A DNA stretch of 64,000 nucleotides from Lysobacter enzymogenes (GCF_900106525.1 NZ_FNOG01000009.1:280475-344474), one strand, 5' to 3'; positions 9,021-17,269 are shown, counted from the first letter of the stretch. The notes: generated by a model from the sequence alone, not told the origin. Numbers and translations are program-made.

Positions 9021-9107
9021 CGGTCGCGCTTGCGAGCCACTGGCTCGCGCGACCGCGAACGCCCGAACGCTCTGCGTTCGGGCCGGGGGGGCGACGTTAC
9101 CCCCCCG
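9021..9107. terminator. stacked hairpins between convergent genes
   Basis: Three inverted repeats follow each other: CGGTCGCGC...GCGCGACCG (9021 onward), GCCCGAACGC-TCT-GCGTTCGGGC (9061-9083) and GGGGGG...CCCCCC (9087-9107). They fill the gap between the aminotransferase and the convergent ketosynthase gene and probably end both transcripts. No long T-run follows, as is usual in very GC-rich genomes. Confidence 0.5.
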
Positions 9108-9122
9108 TTCAACGCGCAACCC

Positions 9123-10337
9123 TCAGCGCAAGCTGCGCACCACCACCACCGCATTCAACCCGCCGAACGCGAACGAGTTGGACATCACCGCGCCGACCTT
9201 GGCCTCGCGCGCCACGTTGGGCACGTAGTCCAGGTCGCACTGCGGGTCCGGATCGAGGAAGTTCGCCGTCGGCGGCACCATCTGCTCGCGCAGCGCGCCG
9301 AGCGCGGCGACCATCTCCAGCGCGCCGGACGCGCCCAGCGCGTGGCCGTGCACGGCCTTGGTCGAGCTGATCGGGATCACCCCGGCCAGCGCGCCGTACG
9401 TCTCGCGGATCGCCCGGGTTTCGCTGGGGTCGTTGGCCGGCGTGGCGGTGCCGTGGGCGTTGATGTAGCCGACCTGCTCCAGCGGCAGTTGCGCGTCCTT
9501 GAGCGCGCGGCGCATCGCCGCGACCGCGCCGGCCTGCGAGGGCAGGACCAGGTCGCTGGCGTCGGCCGACAGGCCCGCGCCGGCCAGTTCGGCCAGGATG
9601 TGCGCGCCGCGGCGGCGCGCATGTTCGTACTCTTCCAGCACGAAGATCGCCGCGCCCTCGCCGAGCACCAGCCCGCGCCGCTGCAGGCAGAACGGCCGGC
9701 AGGTGTCGTCGGCCAGCACCCGCATCGCTTCCCAGGCCTTGGTCAGGCCCAGGGTGATGCAGGCCTCGGCGCCGCCGGCCAGGGCCACGTCGGCGCTGCC
9801 GGCGCGGATGGTCTGCAGCGCCTGGGCGAAGGCGTGGTTGGACGAGGCGCAGGCGCTGACCACGCCGAACGCCGGGCCGGTCAGGCCGAATTCGATGCTC
9901 AGCTGGCAGGCCGGCGCATTGGCCATCACCCGCACGATGGTGAAGGGATGCACGCGCGGATTGTTGTCGCCGTAGAGCCGGCGGAAGGCCTCGTCGTGGC
10001 TGGTCTCGCCGCCCACGCCGGTGCCGACGATGACCGCGCTGCGCTCGCGCAGGTCGCCCTGGTCGAAGTCGATGCCGGACTGCCGCACCGCCTCGCGCGC
10101 GGCGATCAGCGCGAACTGCGAGGTGCGGTCCAGCATCGGCAGGCGCTTGTCGTCGAAGTGCCGGGCCGGATCGTAATCGCGCACTTCGGCGGCGACCTTG
10201 GCCCGCAGCTTCTCGGCCGGGATCGCCTGGATCGGGCCGATGCCGCTGCGGCCGGCGAGCATTTCGCGCCAGGTCTCGGCCGCGGTGTGGCCGAGCGCGC
10301 CGATCGCGCCCATGCCGGTGATGACTACTCTGCGCAT
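9123..10337 (-). CDS. beta-ketoacyl-ACP synthase II (FabF/NodE-like)
   Basis: A 404-residue thiolase-fold condensing enzyme with the complete Cys-His-His triad: C163 in SACASSNHA, H295 in NAHGTATPAND, H330 in STKAVHGHALGASGA. The C-terminal signature is NSFAFGGLNA; the usual form is NSFGFGGTNA, so two normally conserved positions differ. The partner ACP gene lies 66 bases upstream on the same strand, as in nodE/nodF. It therefore probably belongs to a dedicated acyl chain assembly rather than housekeeping fatty acid synthesis, where FabF sits with fabG/acpP. Chain length is unknown. Confidence 0.9.
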   Translation of the reverse strand: MRRVVITGMGAIGALGHTAAETWREMLAGRSGIGPIQAIPAEKLRAKVAAEVRDYDPARHFDDKRLPMLDRTSQFALIAAREAVRQSGIDFDQGDLRERSAVIVGTGVGGETSHDEAFRRLYGDNNPRVHPFTIVRVMANAPACQLSIEFGLTGPAFGVVSACASSNHAFAQALQTIRAGSADVALAGGAEACITLGLTKAWEAMRVLADDTCRPFCLQRRGLVLGEGAAIFVLEEYEHARRRGAHILAELAGAGLSADASDLVLPSQAGAVAAMRRALKDAQLPLEQVGYINAHGTATPANDPSETRAIRETYGALAGVIPISSTKAVHGHALGASGALEMVAALGALREQMVPPTANFLDPDPQCDLDYVPNVAREAKVGAVMSNSFAFGGLNAVVVVRSLR

Positions 10338-10403
10338 CCGGGTCTCCGGCGGACGATGTCGGTACTGTATCTGGGTTCGCGCCTGAATTCGGCTTGCCGC
10401 CGC

Positions 10404-10670
10404 TCAGGCCGCACCGGGCGCCGCGGCGGCGCCGTCGAGCGCCTGCTGCAACGCGGTCGCCAGGCCCTGGACCGAGTCGGTGTCGAAGTTGGGATCGCGG
10501 TCGGGCAGGGTCACGCCGAAGTGCTCTTCGATCTCGAAGATGGTCTCGATCGCGGTCAGCGAGTCGACGCCCAAGTCCTTGAGCGTGGACTGCGGGGTGA
10601 TCGTCGCCACGTCGATGCCGCTTTGCTTGGCGATGATCTCGTACAACTGCCGTTCGACGGATTCGTTCAT
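10404..10670 (-). CDS. acyl carrier protein (NodF-like)
   Basis: An 88-residue ACP. Helix II begins with the 4'-phosphopantetheine site DSL (S37 in LGVDSLTAIETIF), followed by the acidic helix EIEEHFGVTLPDRD. The sequence differs from primary AcpP (no DSLDTVEL) and has an Ala-rich tail. GGAGCGTCAGC precedes the ATG. It is transcribed with the ketosynthase and divergently from the GNAT gene (about 80 bases apart), so a shared bidirectional promoter is likely. It needs a phosphopantetheinyl transferase; the EntD-type enzyme at 35.6 kb is a candidate. Confidence 0.92.
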   Translation of the reverse strand: MNESVERQLYEIIAKQSGIDVATITPQSTLKDLGVDSLTAIETIFEIEEHFGVTLPDRDPNFDTDSVQGLATALQQALDGAAAAPGAA

Positions 10671-10753
10671 GCTGACGCTCCTGGTGTCGCTTGCGGGGGC
10701 TCGCGTTCGGCGGTCCGGGCCCGGCGCGAGACGCGGCCGGGCCGGCCCTGCCC

Positions 10754-11899
10754 ATGGCGGACTCTAGCCGGCCAACCTTGCACATGTCTTTCGTGACCCG
10801 TCTCGAACCCGAGCGCCTGCTCGGCCACTTCCTCGCCCATCCGCCCGAGGGCTTCCCGGCGGAGATGGCCGGCGGCGGCCTGCCCGCCTTCACCGCCCCG
10901 TTCGACCTGCTGACCACGGCCGAACCCGAGCTGCTGCAGCGGTTGGCGCGCTGGCCGGGGCAATCGCTGTGGCGGCCGTGGCTGCGCCTGCGCACCCGCT
11001 TCATCGGCGCGACCAACACCGAATACCTGTGGCTGCCGCCGCTGCCCGGCCGCGACGACGCCGCCGCGCTGGCCCAGCGCCTGCGCCGCGAACAGGGCCG
11101 GCGCTGCCCGCTGCTGATCGTCAAGGACCTGCCCGACGAGTCGCCGCTGCTGCCGGTGGAGTCCAACCGCCAGGCCGCGGCGTTCGCCCGCGCGCTGGCC
11201 GAGGAAGGCTTCGTGCTGATGGAAGGCCAGGCCCTGGCCTGGGTGCCGATCGATTTCGATTCCATCGACGCCTACCTGGCGCGGCTCTCGCGCAGCCGCC
11301 GCCGCGACCTGCGGCGCAAGCTGCGCTCGCGCGCGGACCTGAGCGTGGAAACGCTGGCCGCCGGCGCGCCGGCCTTCGACGACGAGGCGACGATCGACGC
11401 GTTCTACGCGCTGTACCTCAACGTCTACGCGCAAAGCGAAATCCACTTCGACCGGCTCAGCCGCGACTACTTCCGCGCCCTGTTGCGCGACGGCGACAGC
11501 GGCGGCGTGGCGTTCGTGTACCGCCACCAGGGCGAGATGATCGGCTGGAACCTGTGCTACGAGCATGCCGGCATGCTGGTGGATAAATACATCGGCCTGC
11601 TCTACCCACAGGCGCGCGAGCACAACCTGTATGCGCTGAGCTGGTTCGAGAACCTGGACTACGCGCTGCGCCGCAACCTCGACGCGTATGTGGCCGGCTG
11701 GACCGATCCGCAGGTCAAGCGCCAACTCGGCGCGCGCTTCGCCTTCACCCGCCACGCGGTGTACGCGCGCAATCCGCTGCTGCGCGCGATCCTGCGCCGG
11801 GTGTCGACTTGGTTCGAATCCGACCGCAGCGTGCTGGAAGCGGCCGCCGCGCCCGACGCCGACCCACAGGAGAACGCCGATGCCGCCGGTCGCGCCTGA
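10754..11899 (+). CDS. FemAB/DUF482-like GNAT acyltransferase
   Basis: About 381 residues; an in-frame ATG 30 bases downstream (MSFVTRLEP) is an equally good start. The fold looks like two GNAT halves of the FemAB-like group (PF04339 or Acetyltransf_6): SRSRRRDLRRKLRSR mid-protein, then FYALYLNVYAQSEIHFDRL, GWNLCYEHAGMLVDKYIGL and a C-terminal YVAGWTDPQVKRQLG. Such enzymes transfer an acyl or aminoacyl group to an amine. Beside a dedicated ACP and ketosynthase, ACP-dependent N-acylation is the simplest reading. It overlaps the arginase-fold gene by 20 bases. Confidence 0.8.
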   Translation: MADSSRPTLHMSFVTRLEPERLLGHFLAHPPEGFPAEMAGGGLPAFTAPFDLLTTAEPELLQRLARWPGQSLWRPWLRLRTRFIGATNTEYLWLPPLPGRDDAAALAQRLRREQGRRCPLLIVKDLPDESPLLPVESNRQAAAFARALAEEGFVLMEGQALAWVPIDFDSIDAYLARLSRSRRRDLRRKLRSRADLSVETLAAGAPAFDDEATIDAFYALYLNVYAQSEIHFDRLSRDYFRALLRDGDSGGVAFVYRHQGEMIGWNLCYEHAGMLVDKYIGLLYPQAREHNLYALSWFENLDYALRRNLDAYVAGWTDPQVKRQLGARFAFTRHAVYARNPLLRAILRRVSTWFESDRSVLEAAAAPDADPQENADAAGRA

Positions 11900-12782
11900 T
11901 TCGCCGCTAAAGATCGATGCGGCGTCCGCGCCGGTGGTGCTCGACCTCGATGCCTCGGTCGGCGCCTTGCCCGGCGCGCTGCGGCTGGACCTGCGCGATT
12001 GGCACGACCGCCTGCGCTTCGCCTGCTCGCAGCGCGCGCTGGCGCGCTTCGGCGCGGAACTCGACGCCGCGCTGCCGGCGCGGCACGGCTGCGTATTCCT
12101 CGGCAGCGGCGATTTCCACCACCTCAGCCTGCCGCTGATGCGCCGCGCCGCACGCGCGCATGGGCGCCTGCAGGTGGTGGTGTTCGACAACCACCCCGAC
12201 AACATGCGCTTCCCGCTGGCGGTGCATTGCGGCTCGTGGGTGTCGCGGGTGGCCGCGCTGCCGCAGGTCGCGCGCGTGCACGTGGTCGGCATCACTTCGG
12301 CCGACATCGGCCTGGGCCACGCCTGGGAAAACCGGCTGCGGCCGCTGTACCGCGGCAAGCTGCGCTACTGGTCCAGCCAAGTCGCGGTCGGCTGGGCGCG
12401 GCTGCTCGGCCTCGGCGCGGCGGTGCGCACGCACGCCAGCGTCGACGCGGCGCTGCAGGCGTTCCTGGCCGAGATCGAACGCGACGGCGACCCGATCTAC
12501 CTCAGCGTCGACAAAGACGTACTGCGCCCGGAAGACGCGATGACCAACTGGGACCAGGGCCTGATGCGCGCCGACGCGCTGCTGGCCGCAGTGACGCGGC
12601 TGCGTTCGCGCATCGTCGCCAGCGACGTCACCGGCGAGATCTCCATCGCCGCGTATCCGCAATGGTGGAAGCGCGCGTTGGCCGCCGCCGACGGGCAGAG
12701 CGCTCCGGATGCGGACGCGCTGCGGCTGTGGCAGGCGCAGCAGCACCGGGTCAATCTGCGGTTGCTTGCGGCGTTGGGCTGA
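11880..12782 (+). CDS. arginase/ureohydrolase-fold metalloenzyme
   Basis: A 300-residue protein with the metal ligands of the ureohydrolase superfamily in order: H80/H81 in GSGDFHHLS (arginase GGDHS), D103/H105/D107 in FDNHPDNM (DxHxD), D211/D213 in LSVDKDVL (SxDxD), and E253 in SDVTGE. TNWDQG follows, as in UPF0489-type members. Known relatives hydrolyse arginine, agmatine, guanidino acids or N-acetylpolyamines. The start is fixed by ACAGGAGAA just upstream. The 20-base overlap with the acyltransferase means coordinated synthesis, so the substrate may be a guanidino, amide or polyamine group of the same product. Confidence 0.8.
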   Translation: MPPVAPDSPLKIDAASAPVVLDLDASVGALPGALRLDLRDWHDRLRFACSQRALARFGAELDAALPARHGCVFLGSGDFHHLSLPLMRRAARAHGRLQVVVFDNHPDNMRFPLAVHCGSWVSRVAALPQVARVHVVGITSADIGLGHAWENRLRPLYRGKLRYWSSQVAVGWARLLGLGAAVRTHASVDAALQAFLAEIERDGDPIYLSVDKDVLRPEDAMTNWDQGLMRADALLAAVTRLRSRIVASDVTGEISIAAYPQWWKRALAAADGQSAPDADALRLWQAQQHRVNLRLLAALG

Positions 12783-12795
12783 TACGACGGCGGGC

Positions 12796-13268
12796 GAACT
12801 GGCGCCGGCGATTCATTGGCGCGGTCGCGGCTTGCGCCGCTCCTACAGGGGCTTCGGCGAGTTGCGTTGGCGGCTGTAGGAGCGACGCGAGTCGCGACCG
12901 CGAATCCGCAACTACGTCGAAGCGCGCTGGGCGCAGGCGCACTACGACGGCTCGTTCGCAAGAGTCCGAACCGGCGCGGGCGATTCGTTGGCGCGGTCGC
13001 GGCTTGCGCCGCTCCTACAGGGGGTTTCGGCAGGTTGCGTTCGCGACTGTAGGAGCGACGCGAGTCGCGACCGCGAATCCGCAACTACGTCGAAGCGCGC
13101 TGGGCGCAGGCGCACTACGACGGCTCGCTCACGAGAGTCCGAACTGGCGCGGGCGATTCGTTGGCGCGGTCGTGGCTCGCGCCGCTCCTACAGGGGCTTC
13201 GACGAGTTGCGTTTGCGGCTGTAGGAGCGACGCGAGTCGCGACCGCGAATCCACAACCACGTCGAAAC
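12796..13268. repeat. 172-bp tandem repeat carrying GTAG REP hairpins
   Basis: The block starting GAACTGGCG at 12796 recurs at 12968 and 13141 (periods 172 and 173 bp); the third copy is cut short. Each copy holds one inverted pair of GTAG REPs (12819-12902, 12991-13075, 13164-13247): GTCGCGGCTTGCGCCGCTCC, TACAGG, a 25-35-base loop, then CTGTAGGAGCGACGCGAGTC. The array occupies the gap between the convergent arginase-fold and DegT genes, where it could end transcription from both sides. It contains no credible gene. Confidence 0.9.
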
Positions 13269-13294
13269 CCGAACATCCCGCGAACGACGACGCC

Positions 13295-14524
13295 TCAGCC
13301 GCGCCCGCCGCGGCAGCTTTCCTGCAACACCGCCGCGATCCGCGCGAACGCCTCGTCGTCGAGCCATTCGCTGTTGCCGATAGCAAGCACGCGCGCGGCG
13401 AAATCGGCGGCGTTGGGCGCCGGCGCGGGCGGCACGGTGCCGCGTAGATAGTCGTAATCCGGCAGCGCGCGCACGAACGGCCAGGACACGCCCAGGCCCG
13501 CGCCCCACAACCGCGCCAGTGCGGCGTCGCGCGCGGCCGGGTCGGCGAACAGCAGCGTAAGCGTTGGCCAGGTGCCGCGCTCGCCACGGCGGTCGCCGAG
13601 CACTTGCACGCCCTCGATCCCGCGCAGCTGCGCGCTGCGTGCCAGCGCGCGCTGGCGTGCGGCATCGAGAAACATCGGCAGGCGCGCGGCGGCGCGCGCG
13701 CCGATGTTTTGCCGCCACGCGCTCACCCGGTGCAATGGAATGCTCAGCGGGAAGCCGTCCTGCGCCGCCGCCACCTCGTCGCCGCGGCGCAGCGCTTGCC
13801 GCAGCGGCCGGCCGTACACCCAGCGCAGGCCGTGCGGACCGTAGAACACGGCGTAGCCGATCAGTTCGGCGCAGCGGCGCAGTTCCCACGCCGGCGAATT
13901 CGGCAATAGCCGCGGCGCCAGTTCGACGATGCCGGCGCGCAACGCCGGATCGTGCGCGATCAGCGCGCCGCCTTCGAAAATGCTCAAGCCCTTGCCGGCG
14001 GCGAGGCTGAGGATGCCCAGGTCGCCGGCCGCGCCGGCCGGCGTGCCGTCGGCGTGGCGCGCGCCCAGCGCCTGCGCGGCGTCTTCGATCACCCAGGCGC
14101 CGGCGGCGCGCGCCAGCCGCAGCGGCGCGCCCAGGTCGACCAGGCGCCCGCCCAGATGCGCCGGCACCACCGCCAGCGTGTCGCGGCCGCACAGCGCGGC
14201 CAGCGCATCGGGGTCCATCTCGAAATGGCCCGGCCGGGTATCGCACACGCGCAGCTCCAAGCCGCAATGCGCGACCGCGATCGCCAGCAACGGGCAAGTG
14301 TAGGCCGGCACGATCACCTCGCGCCGCGCGCTGACGCGCTTGAGCGCGCTCAACGCCAGCACCAGCGCGGCGGTGCCCGAGCAGGTCAGCGTGGCCGCGC
14401 CGTCGTCGAGTTCCAGCAGGCGCGCCAGGCTCCGCGCCAACGACGGCGCCGCGGTCGGCGCGAAGTCGCGCCAGCGCAGCGGCAGGCCCGCCGTCGGCGG
14501 CAGTTCAGTGCGCGGCGCCGCCAT
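13295..14524 (-). CDS. DegT/DnrJ/EryC1-family PLP aminotransferase
   Basis: A 409-residue fold-type I aminotransferase starting MAAPRTELPP. It shows the cofactor loop TCSGTAALVLAL, ED148AAQALGA, and the predicted Schiff-base lysine K178 in GDLGILSLAAGKGLSIFEGG. The pattern matches the DegT group, which transaminates keto-sugars (mostly nucleotide-linked) and forms Ser/Glu-type amines. Last gene of a four-gene overlapping operon (hydrolase, two SMR proteins, this); it overlaps the preceding SMR gene by 20 bases. Coupling to SMR transporters recalls aminosugar-lipid systems such as ArnB with ArnE/F, but no sugar nucleotide genes are present. Confidence 0.85.
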   Translation of the reverse strand: MAAPRTELPPTAGLPLRWRDFAPTAAPSLARSLARLLELDDGAATLTCSGTAALVLALSALKRVSARREVIVPAYTCPLLAIAVAHCGLELRVCDTRPGHFEMDPDALAALCGRDTLAVVPAHLGGRLVDLGAPLRLARAAGAWVIEDAAQALGARHADGTPAGAAGDLGILSLAAGKGLSIFEGGALIAHDPALRAGIVELAPRLLPNSPAWELRRCAELIGYAVFYGPHGLRWVYGRPLRQALRRGDEVAAAQDGFPLSIPLHRVSAWRQNIGARAAARLPMFLDAARQRALARSAQLRGIEGVQVLGDRRGERGTWPTLTLLFADPAARDAALARLWGAGLGVSWPFVRALPDYDYLRGTVPPAPAPNAADFAARVLAIGNSEWLDDEAFARIAAVLQESCRGGRG

Positions 14525-14963
14525 CGGCTCCGTCCGCGCCTTTGCGTTCGGGCCCCGCAGCCAACTGCGCGGCGCGCTCGCTGCCGGATTCGGCATCGTC
14601 GGGTTCGCCCAGCGCCAGGCAGACGATGCCGGCGACGATGGCGACCGCGCCGGCCACTTGCAGCGAGCTGAAACGCTCGCCGAACAACCACGCCGACAGC
14701 GCCAGCACACTCACCACTTCCAGGTGCGAGGCGGCGAAGGCCGGGCCGATCGGCGCGTGCTTGAGCAGGCTCATCCAGGTGAAGAACGCGCCGATGTAGC
14801 CCAGCAGAGCGCCGTACAGCCACGGCTGCGCGAGCAGGCGCAACAGCCAGTCCAGCGAGGCTTCCGGCGGAAACGCGCCGGCGCCGGCATGCTTGAAGCT
14901 GAGCTGGGCGAGCGTGTCGAAGCCCATCAGCAAGGCGAAGCCGATCAGGTAGAACCGCCTCAT
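14505..14963 (-). CDS. SMR/EamA-like transporter subunit (longer partner)
   Basis: A 152-residue membrane protein with four helices (RRFYLIGFALLMGFDTLAQL, LYGALLGYIGAFFTWMSLL, FAASHLEVVSVLALSAWLF, QVAGAVAIVAGIVCLAL) and a 35-residue hydrophilic C-terminal tail absent from most SMR proteins. It lacks the EmrE-type glutamate of helix 1, having an Asp (MGFDTLAQ) there instead. It overlaps the next SMR gene by 4 bases, so the two likely form a heterodimer like ArnE/ArnF, which flip lipid-linked aminoarabinose. Confidence 0.78.
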   Translation of the reverse strand: MRRFYLIGFALLMGFDTLAQLSFKHAGAGAFPPEASLDWLLRLLAQPWLYGALLGYIGAFFTWMSLLKHAPIGPAFAASHLEVVSVLALSAWLFGERFSSLQVAGAVAIVAGIVCLALGEPDDAESGSERAAQLAAGPERKGADGADGGAAH

Positions 14964-15319
14964 GCGCCCGCTCCGACCATCGCCACGCCGGCGCCGATCA
15001 AGCCCATGCCGGCCAGCCGCCAAGGGGTGAGTTTTTCGCCGAACAGCCAGCGCCCGGCGAGCATGATCGCAACGATGTTGATCGAACCCAGCAACACGCC
15101 GCGGCCCAGCGGCACCAGCGACAGGAACGCGATCCAGGCCAGGAACTCGAGCACGTAGCAGGCGCCGCCGATCCACAGCCACGGCCGCGACAGCATGTGC
15201 TTCCAGCGCGCCAGCCCGTCGCCGGCCTCGGGATCGCCGGCGGCCGCCTTGAACGCGAGCTGGCCGCCGGTGTCGAGCAGCACCGTCGCCGTCCACAGCG
15301 TCCACACCAGGGTGTTCAC
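14960..15319 (-). CDS. SMR/EamA-like transporter subunit (shorter partner)
   Basis: A 119-residue, four-helix protein of SMR size. Helix 1 has VLLDTGGQLAFK, with Asp at the place aligned to the Asp of its partner; the last helix is RLAGMGLIGAGVAMVGAGA. It is embedded in an operon with ATGA overlaps on both sides. The matching helix-1 Asp in both proteins supports a paired antiporter or flippase that uses this residue, but the substrate is unknown. Confidence 0.78.
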   Translation of the reverse strand: MNTLVWTLWTATVLLDTGGQLAFKAAAGDPEAGDGLARWKHMLSRPWLWIGGACYVLEFLAWIAFLSLVPLGRGVLLGSINIVAIMLAGRWLFGEKLTPWRLAGMGLIGAGVAMVGAGA

Positions 15320-16167
15320 GCCGCGCGCGCCGCGTCGGCCTCGTCGCCGACCGCGCGGCCGTCGCCGACGCGCTGGAAGAAACCGGCCAGGCGTTCGATC
15401 AGCAGGCGGCGATCGCGGTCGATGGTGATCATGTGGTAACTATCGCGCAGCCACAGCAGTTCTACCGGCCCGGATACGCGGTCGGCGACCAGGTGCGCGT
15501 TGCGCACGTGCGCGACATCGTCTTCGATGGCGTGCGCGACCAGGCACGGCGCGCGCACCTCGCCCAGGCGCCGGCGCATGTGCGTCGACAAGGTGTACAG
15601 GTCGGCCAGCGAATGCCAGGGATTGCCCGGCAGCCCCGCCGCCGCGCTGTCGCCGCCGAGCATCGCGCCGCTGACCTGGGCGCGGATGCGTTCGTCGCGC
15701 AAGCCGTACGGCGGCTCTTCCTGGAAGCTGCGGCCGCGGCCGATGCCCAGGCGCTTGAACCACGGCAGCAGGAACGACAACCGCCCGACCGCGGGCATGT
15801 TCCAGCCGTCGTAGCGGAAGGTCGCGCCGAGCACGCCGACCCCGGACACCCAGCCCGGTCGCTGCGCCGCGAGCAGCAACGACAACAACGCGCCCATCGA
15901 CAACCCGGCCACGTACAGGCGATCGACTCGCCCGCGCAATTCGTCGGCCGCGCGCTCGACGCTGGCGTACCAATCGCGCCAGCCGGTCGCGAGCAGATCG
16001 GCCTCGTCGCCGCAGTGCCCGGCCAGCTGCATCCCGTACACGGTGAAGCCCGCGCGCTGCAGCCCTTTGCCGAGCAAGCGCATCTCGTGCGGCGTGCCGG
16101 TGAGCCCGTGGATCAGCAGCACGCCGTCGCGCCCGCCTTCGAAATGGAATTCCGCGTTGGTGATCAT
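15316..16167 (-). CDS. alpha/beta hydrolase (carboxylesterase-like)
   Basis: A 283-residue alpha/beta hydrolase. LLIHGLTGTPHEM supplies the oxyanion hole, GLSMGALLS the nucleophile elbow (Ser), and a late IEDDVAHVRNAH and DSYHMITIDRD the Asp and His. It resembles monoacylglycerol lipase and carboxylesterase Est30 types. No signal peptide. First gene of the four-gene SMR/DegT operon, overlapping the next gene by 4 bases. In this setting it could release an acyl product or edit the carrier protein (a thioesterase role). Confidence 0.86.
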   Translation of the reverse strand: MITNAEFHFEGGRDGVLLIHGLTGTPHEMRLLGKGLQRAGFTVYGMQLAGHCGDEADLLATGWRDWYASVERAADELRGRVDRLYVAGLSMGALLSLLLAAQRPGWVSGVGVLGATFRYDGWNMPAVGRLSFLLPWFKRLGIGRGRSFQEEPPYGLRDERIRAQVSGAMLGGDSAAAGLPGNPWHSLADLYTLSTHMRRRLGEVRAPCLVAHAIEDDVAHVRNAHLVADRVSGPVELLWLRDSYHMITIDRDRRLLIERLAGFFQRVGDGRAVGDEADAARAA

Positions 16168-16327
16168 CGAGACCCGTATCGCTGTCGTCGCGGCCGCGCC
16201 GGTGCGCGCGCACGGCCGTCGACTGGAGCGGCCAGTGTCGCCAGCCTGGGTTTCACCAACCTTTCGTGCGCCGGCGCCGGCTGAATCGGGCTTCAGCCGG
16301 GCGCTCGGGCCGCGCCCGGCGCTTCGC

Positions 16328-17269
16328 TCAGGGCGTGCGCTGGGTACCGGCCGCCGCGCTCAGGAACCGCACCAGCACGCGCTGGCCGATCCGCAGCCCG
16401 CCGGCCTTGTCCAGGGCCAGCACGCATTCGACGGTGCGCTCGTTGGCGCGCACGTCCGGGTCGTCCTCGAGCGTGGAAGGGCCGAACGCCGGCGACAGGC
16501 GCAGCACGCGCGCGGCGCCGAGCACGCGCTGGGTGTCGCCGTCGTCGAGGATCTGCGCGCGCATGCCGGGATGCACGTTGTCGAGGAAGGCGGCGTTGAG
16601 TTCGGCGCGGACGATGCGTTCGCCGTCGGGCAGCAGCACGAACAGCGGCGCGCCGTGCGGGGCCACGCTCATGCCCACGCGCGCGGCCACGCGCGCCAGT
16701 TCGCCGGCGACCGGCGCATGCAGGGTCTGGCGCTGCATGGCCGCGGCGGCCTGGTCGCGCTGGGCGGCGGCGATGTCGGCGGCGGCGCGGGCGCTGTCGG
16801 CTTCGTCCTGCAATTGCGCCAGCGCATCGCGGGCGTCGTCGGCGCTCTGGCCGTCGCCGGCGCCGGCCGCGGCGGCCGCGCCCAGGCGCTGCGCGCGCAC
16901 CCGCGCTTGCGCGAGGCGTTGTTGCAACAGGTTCACTTGCGCGCGCGCCTGCGCCAGCCGCGCTTCGGCGATGCGGTCGTCGGCGCGCGCGGCGGTGGCG
17001 TCGAGCGCGGCCAGTTCCTGGCCGGCGGCGACGCGCTCGCCTTCGCGCACCGGTACCCGCGCCAGCACGCCTTCGGCGGCCATGCCGAGCTTGAGCAGGC
17101 CGCCTTCAACATCGACGCGGCCGCGCGCGACCGCGGCGAAGGTCGATGCCGACGTGGTTGCCGGCGGCGCGGCATCGCGCGCGGGTTCGTCGCGGCCGCA
17201 GCCGGACAGGGCCGACGCCAGCGCGAGGCAGAGCAGCAGCGGCGCAGGGCGGTTAAGGAGTCGGATCAT
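16328..17269 (-). CDS. HlyD-family adaptor lipoprotein of an ABC exporter
   Basis: A 313-residue periplasmic adaptor starting MIRLLNRPAP. The signal sequence ends in a lipobox, ALSGC, so it is probably lipid-anchored. A lipoyl-like half (GVLARVPVREGERVAAGQEL) is followed by a long alpha-hairpin (Ala/Gln/Arg-rich, about residues 95-185), the second lipoyl half (LHAPVAGELARV) and a beta-barrel domain. Last gene of the operon, overlapping the ATPase gene by 17 bases. It should link the DevC-like permease to the TolC-like channel encoded upstream. Confidence 0.85.
   Translation of the reverse strand: MIRLLNRPAPLLLCLALASALSGCGRDEPARDAAPPATTSASTFAAVARGRVDVEGGLLKLGMAAEGVLARVPVREGERVAAGQELAALDATAARADDRIAEARLAQARAQVNLLQQRLAQARVRAQRLGAAAAAGAGDGQSADDARDALAQLQDEADSARAAADIAAAQRDQAAAAMQRQTLHAPVAGELARVAARVGMSVAPHGAPLFVLLPDGERIVRAELNAAFLDNVHPGMRAQILDDGDTQRVLGAARVLRLSPAFGPSTLEDDPDVRANERTVECVLALDKAGGLRIGQRVLVRFLSAAAGTQRTP

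Noticed and set aside
8895..10796. Long plus-strand frame across the ketosynthase
   Set aside because: Antisense shadow of the KAS/ACP genes with His/Arg-rich low complexity.
11814..11835. GGTTCGAATCC-like string resembling a tRNA T-loop
   Set aside because: Inside the GNAT reading frame and no cloverleaf could be drawn around it.
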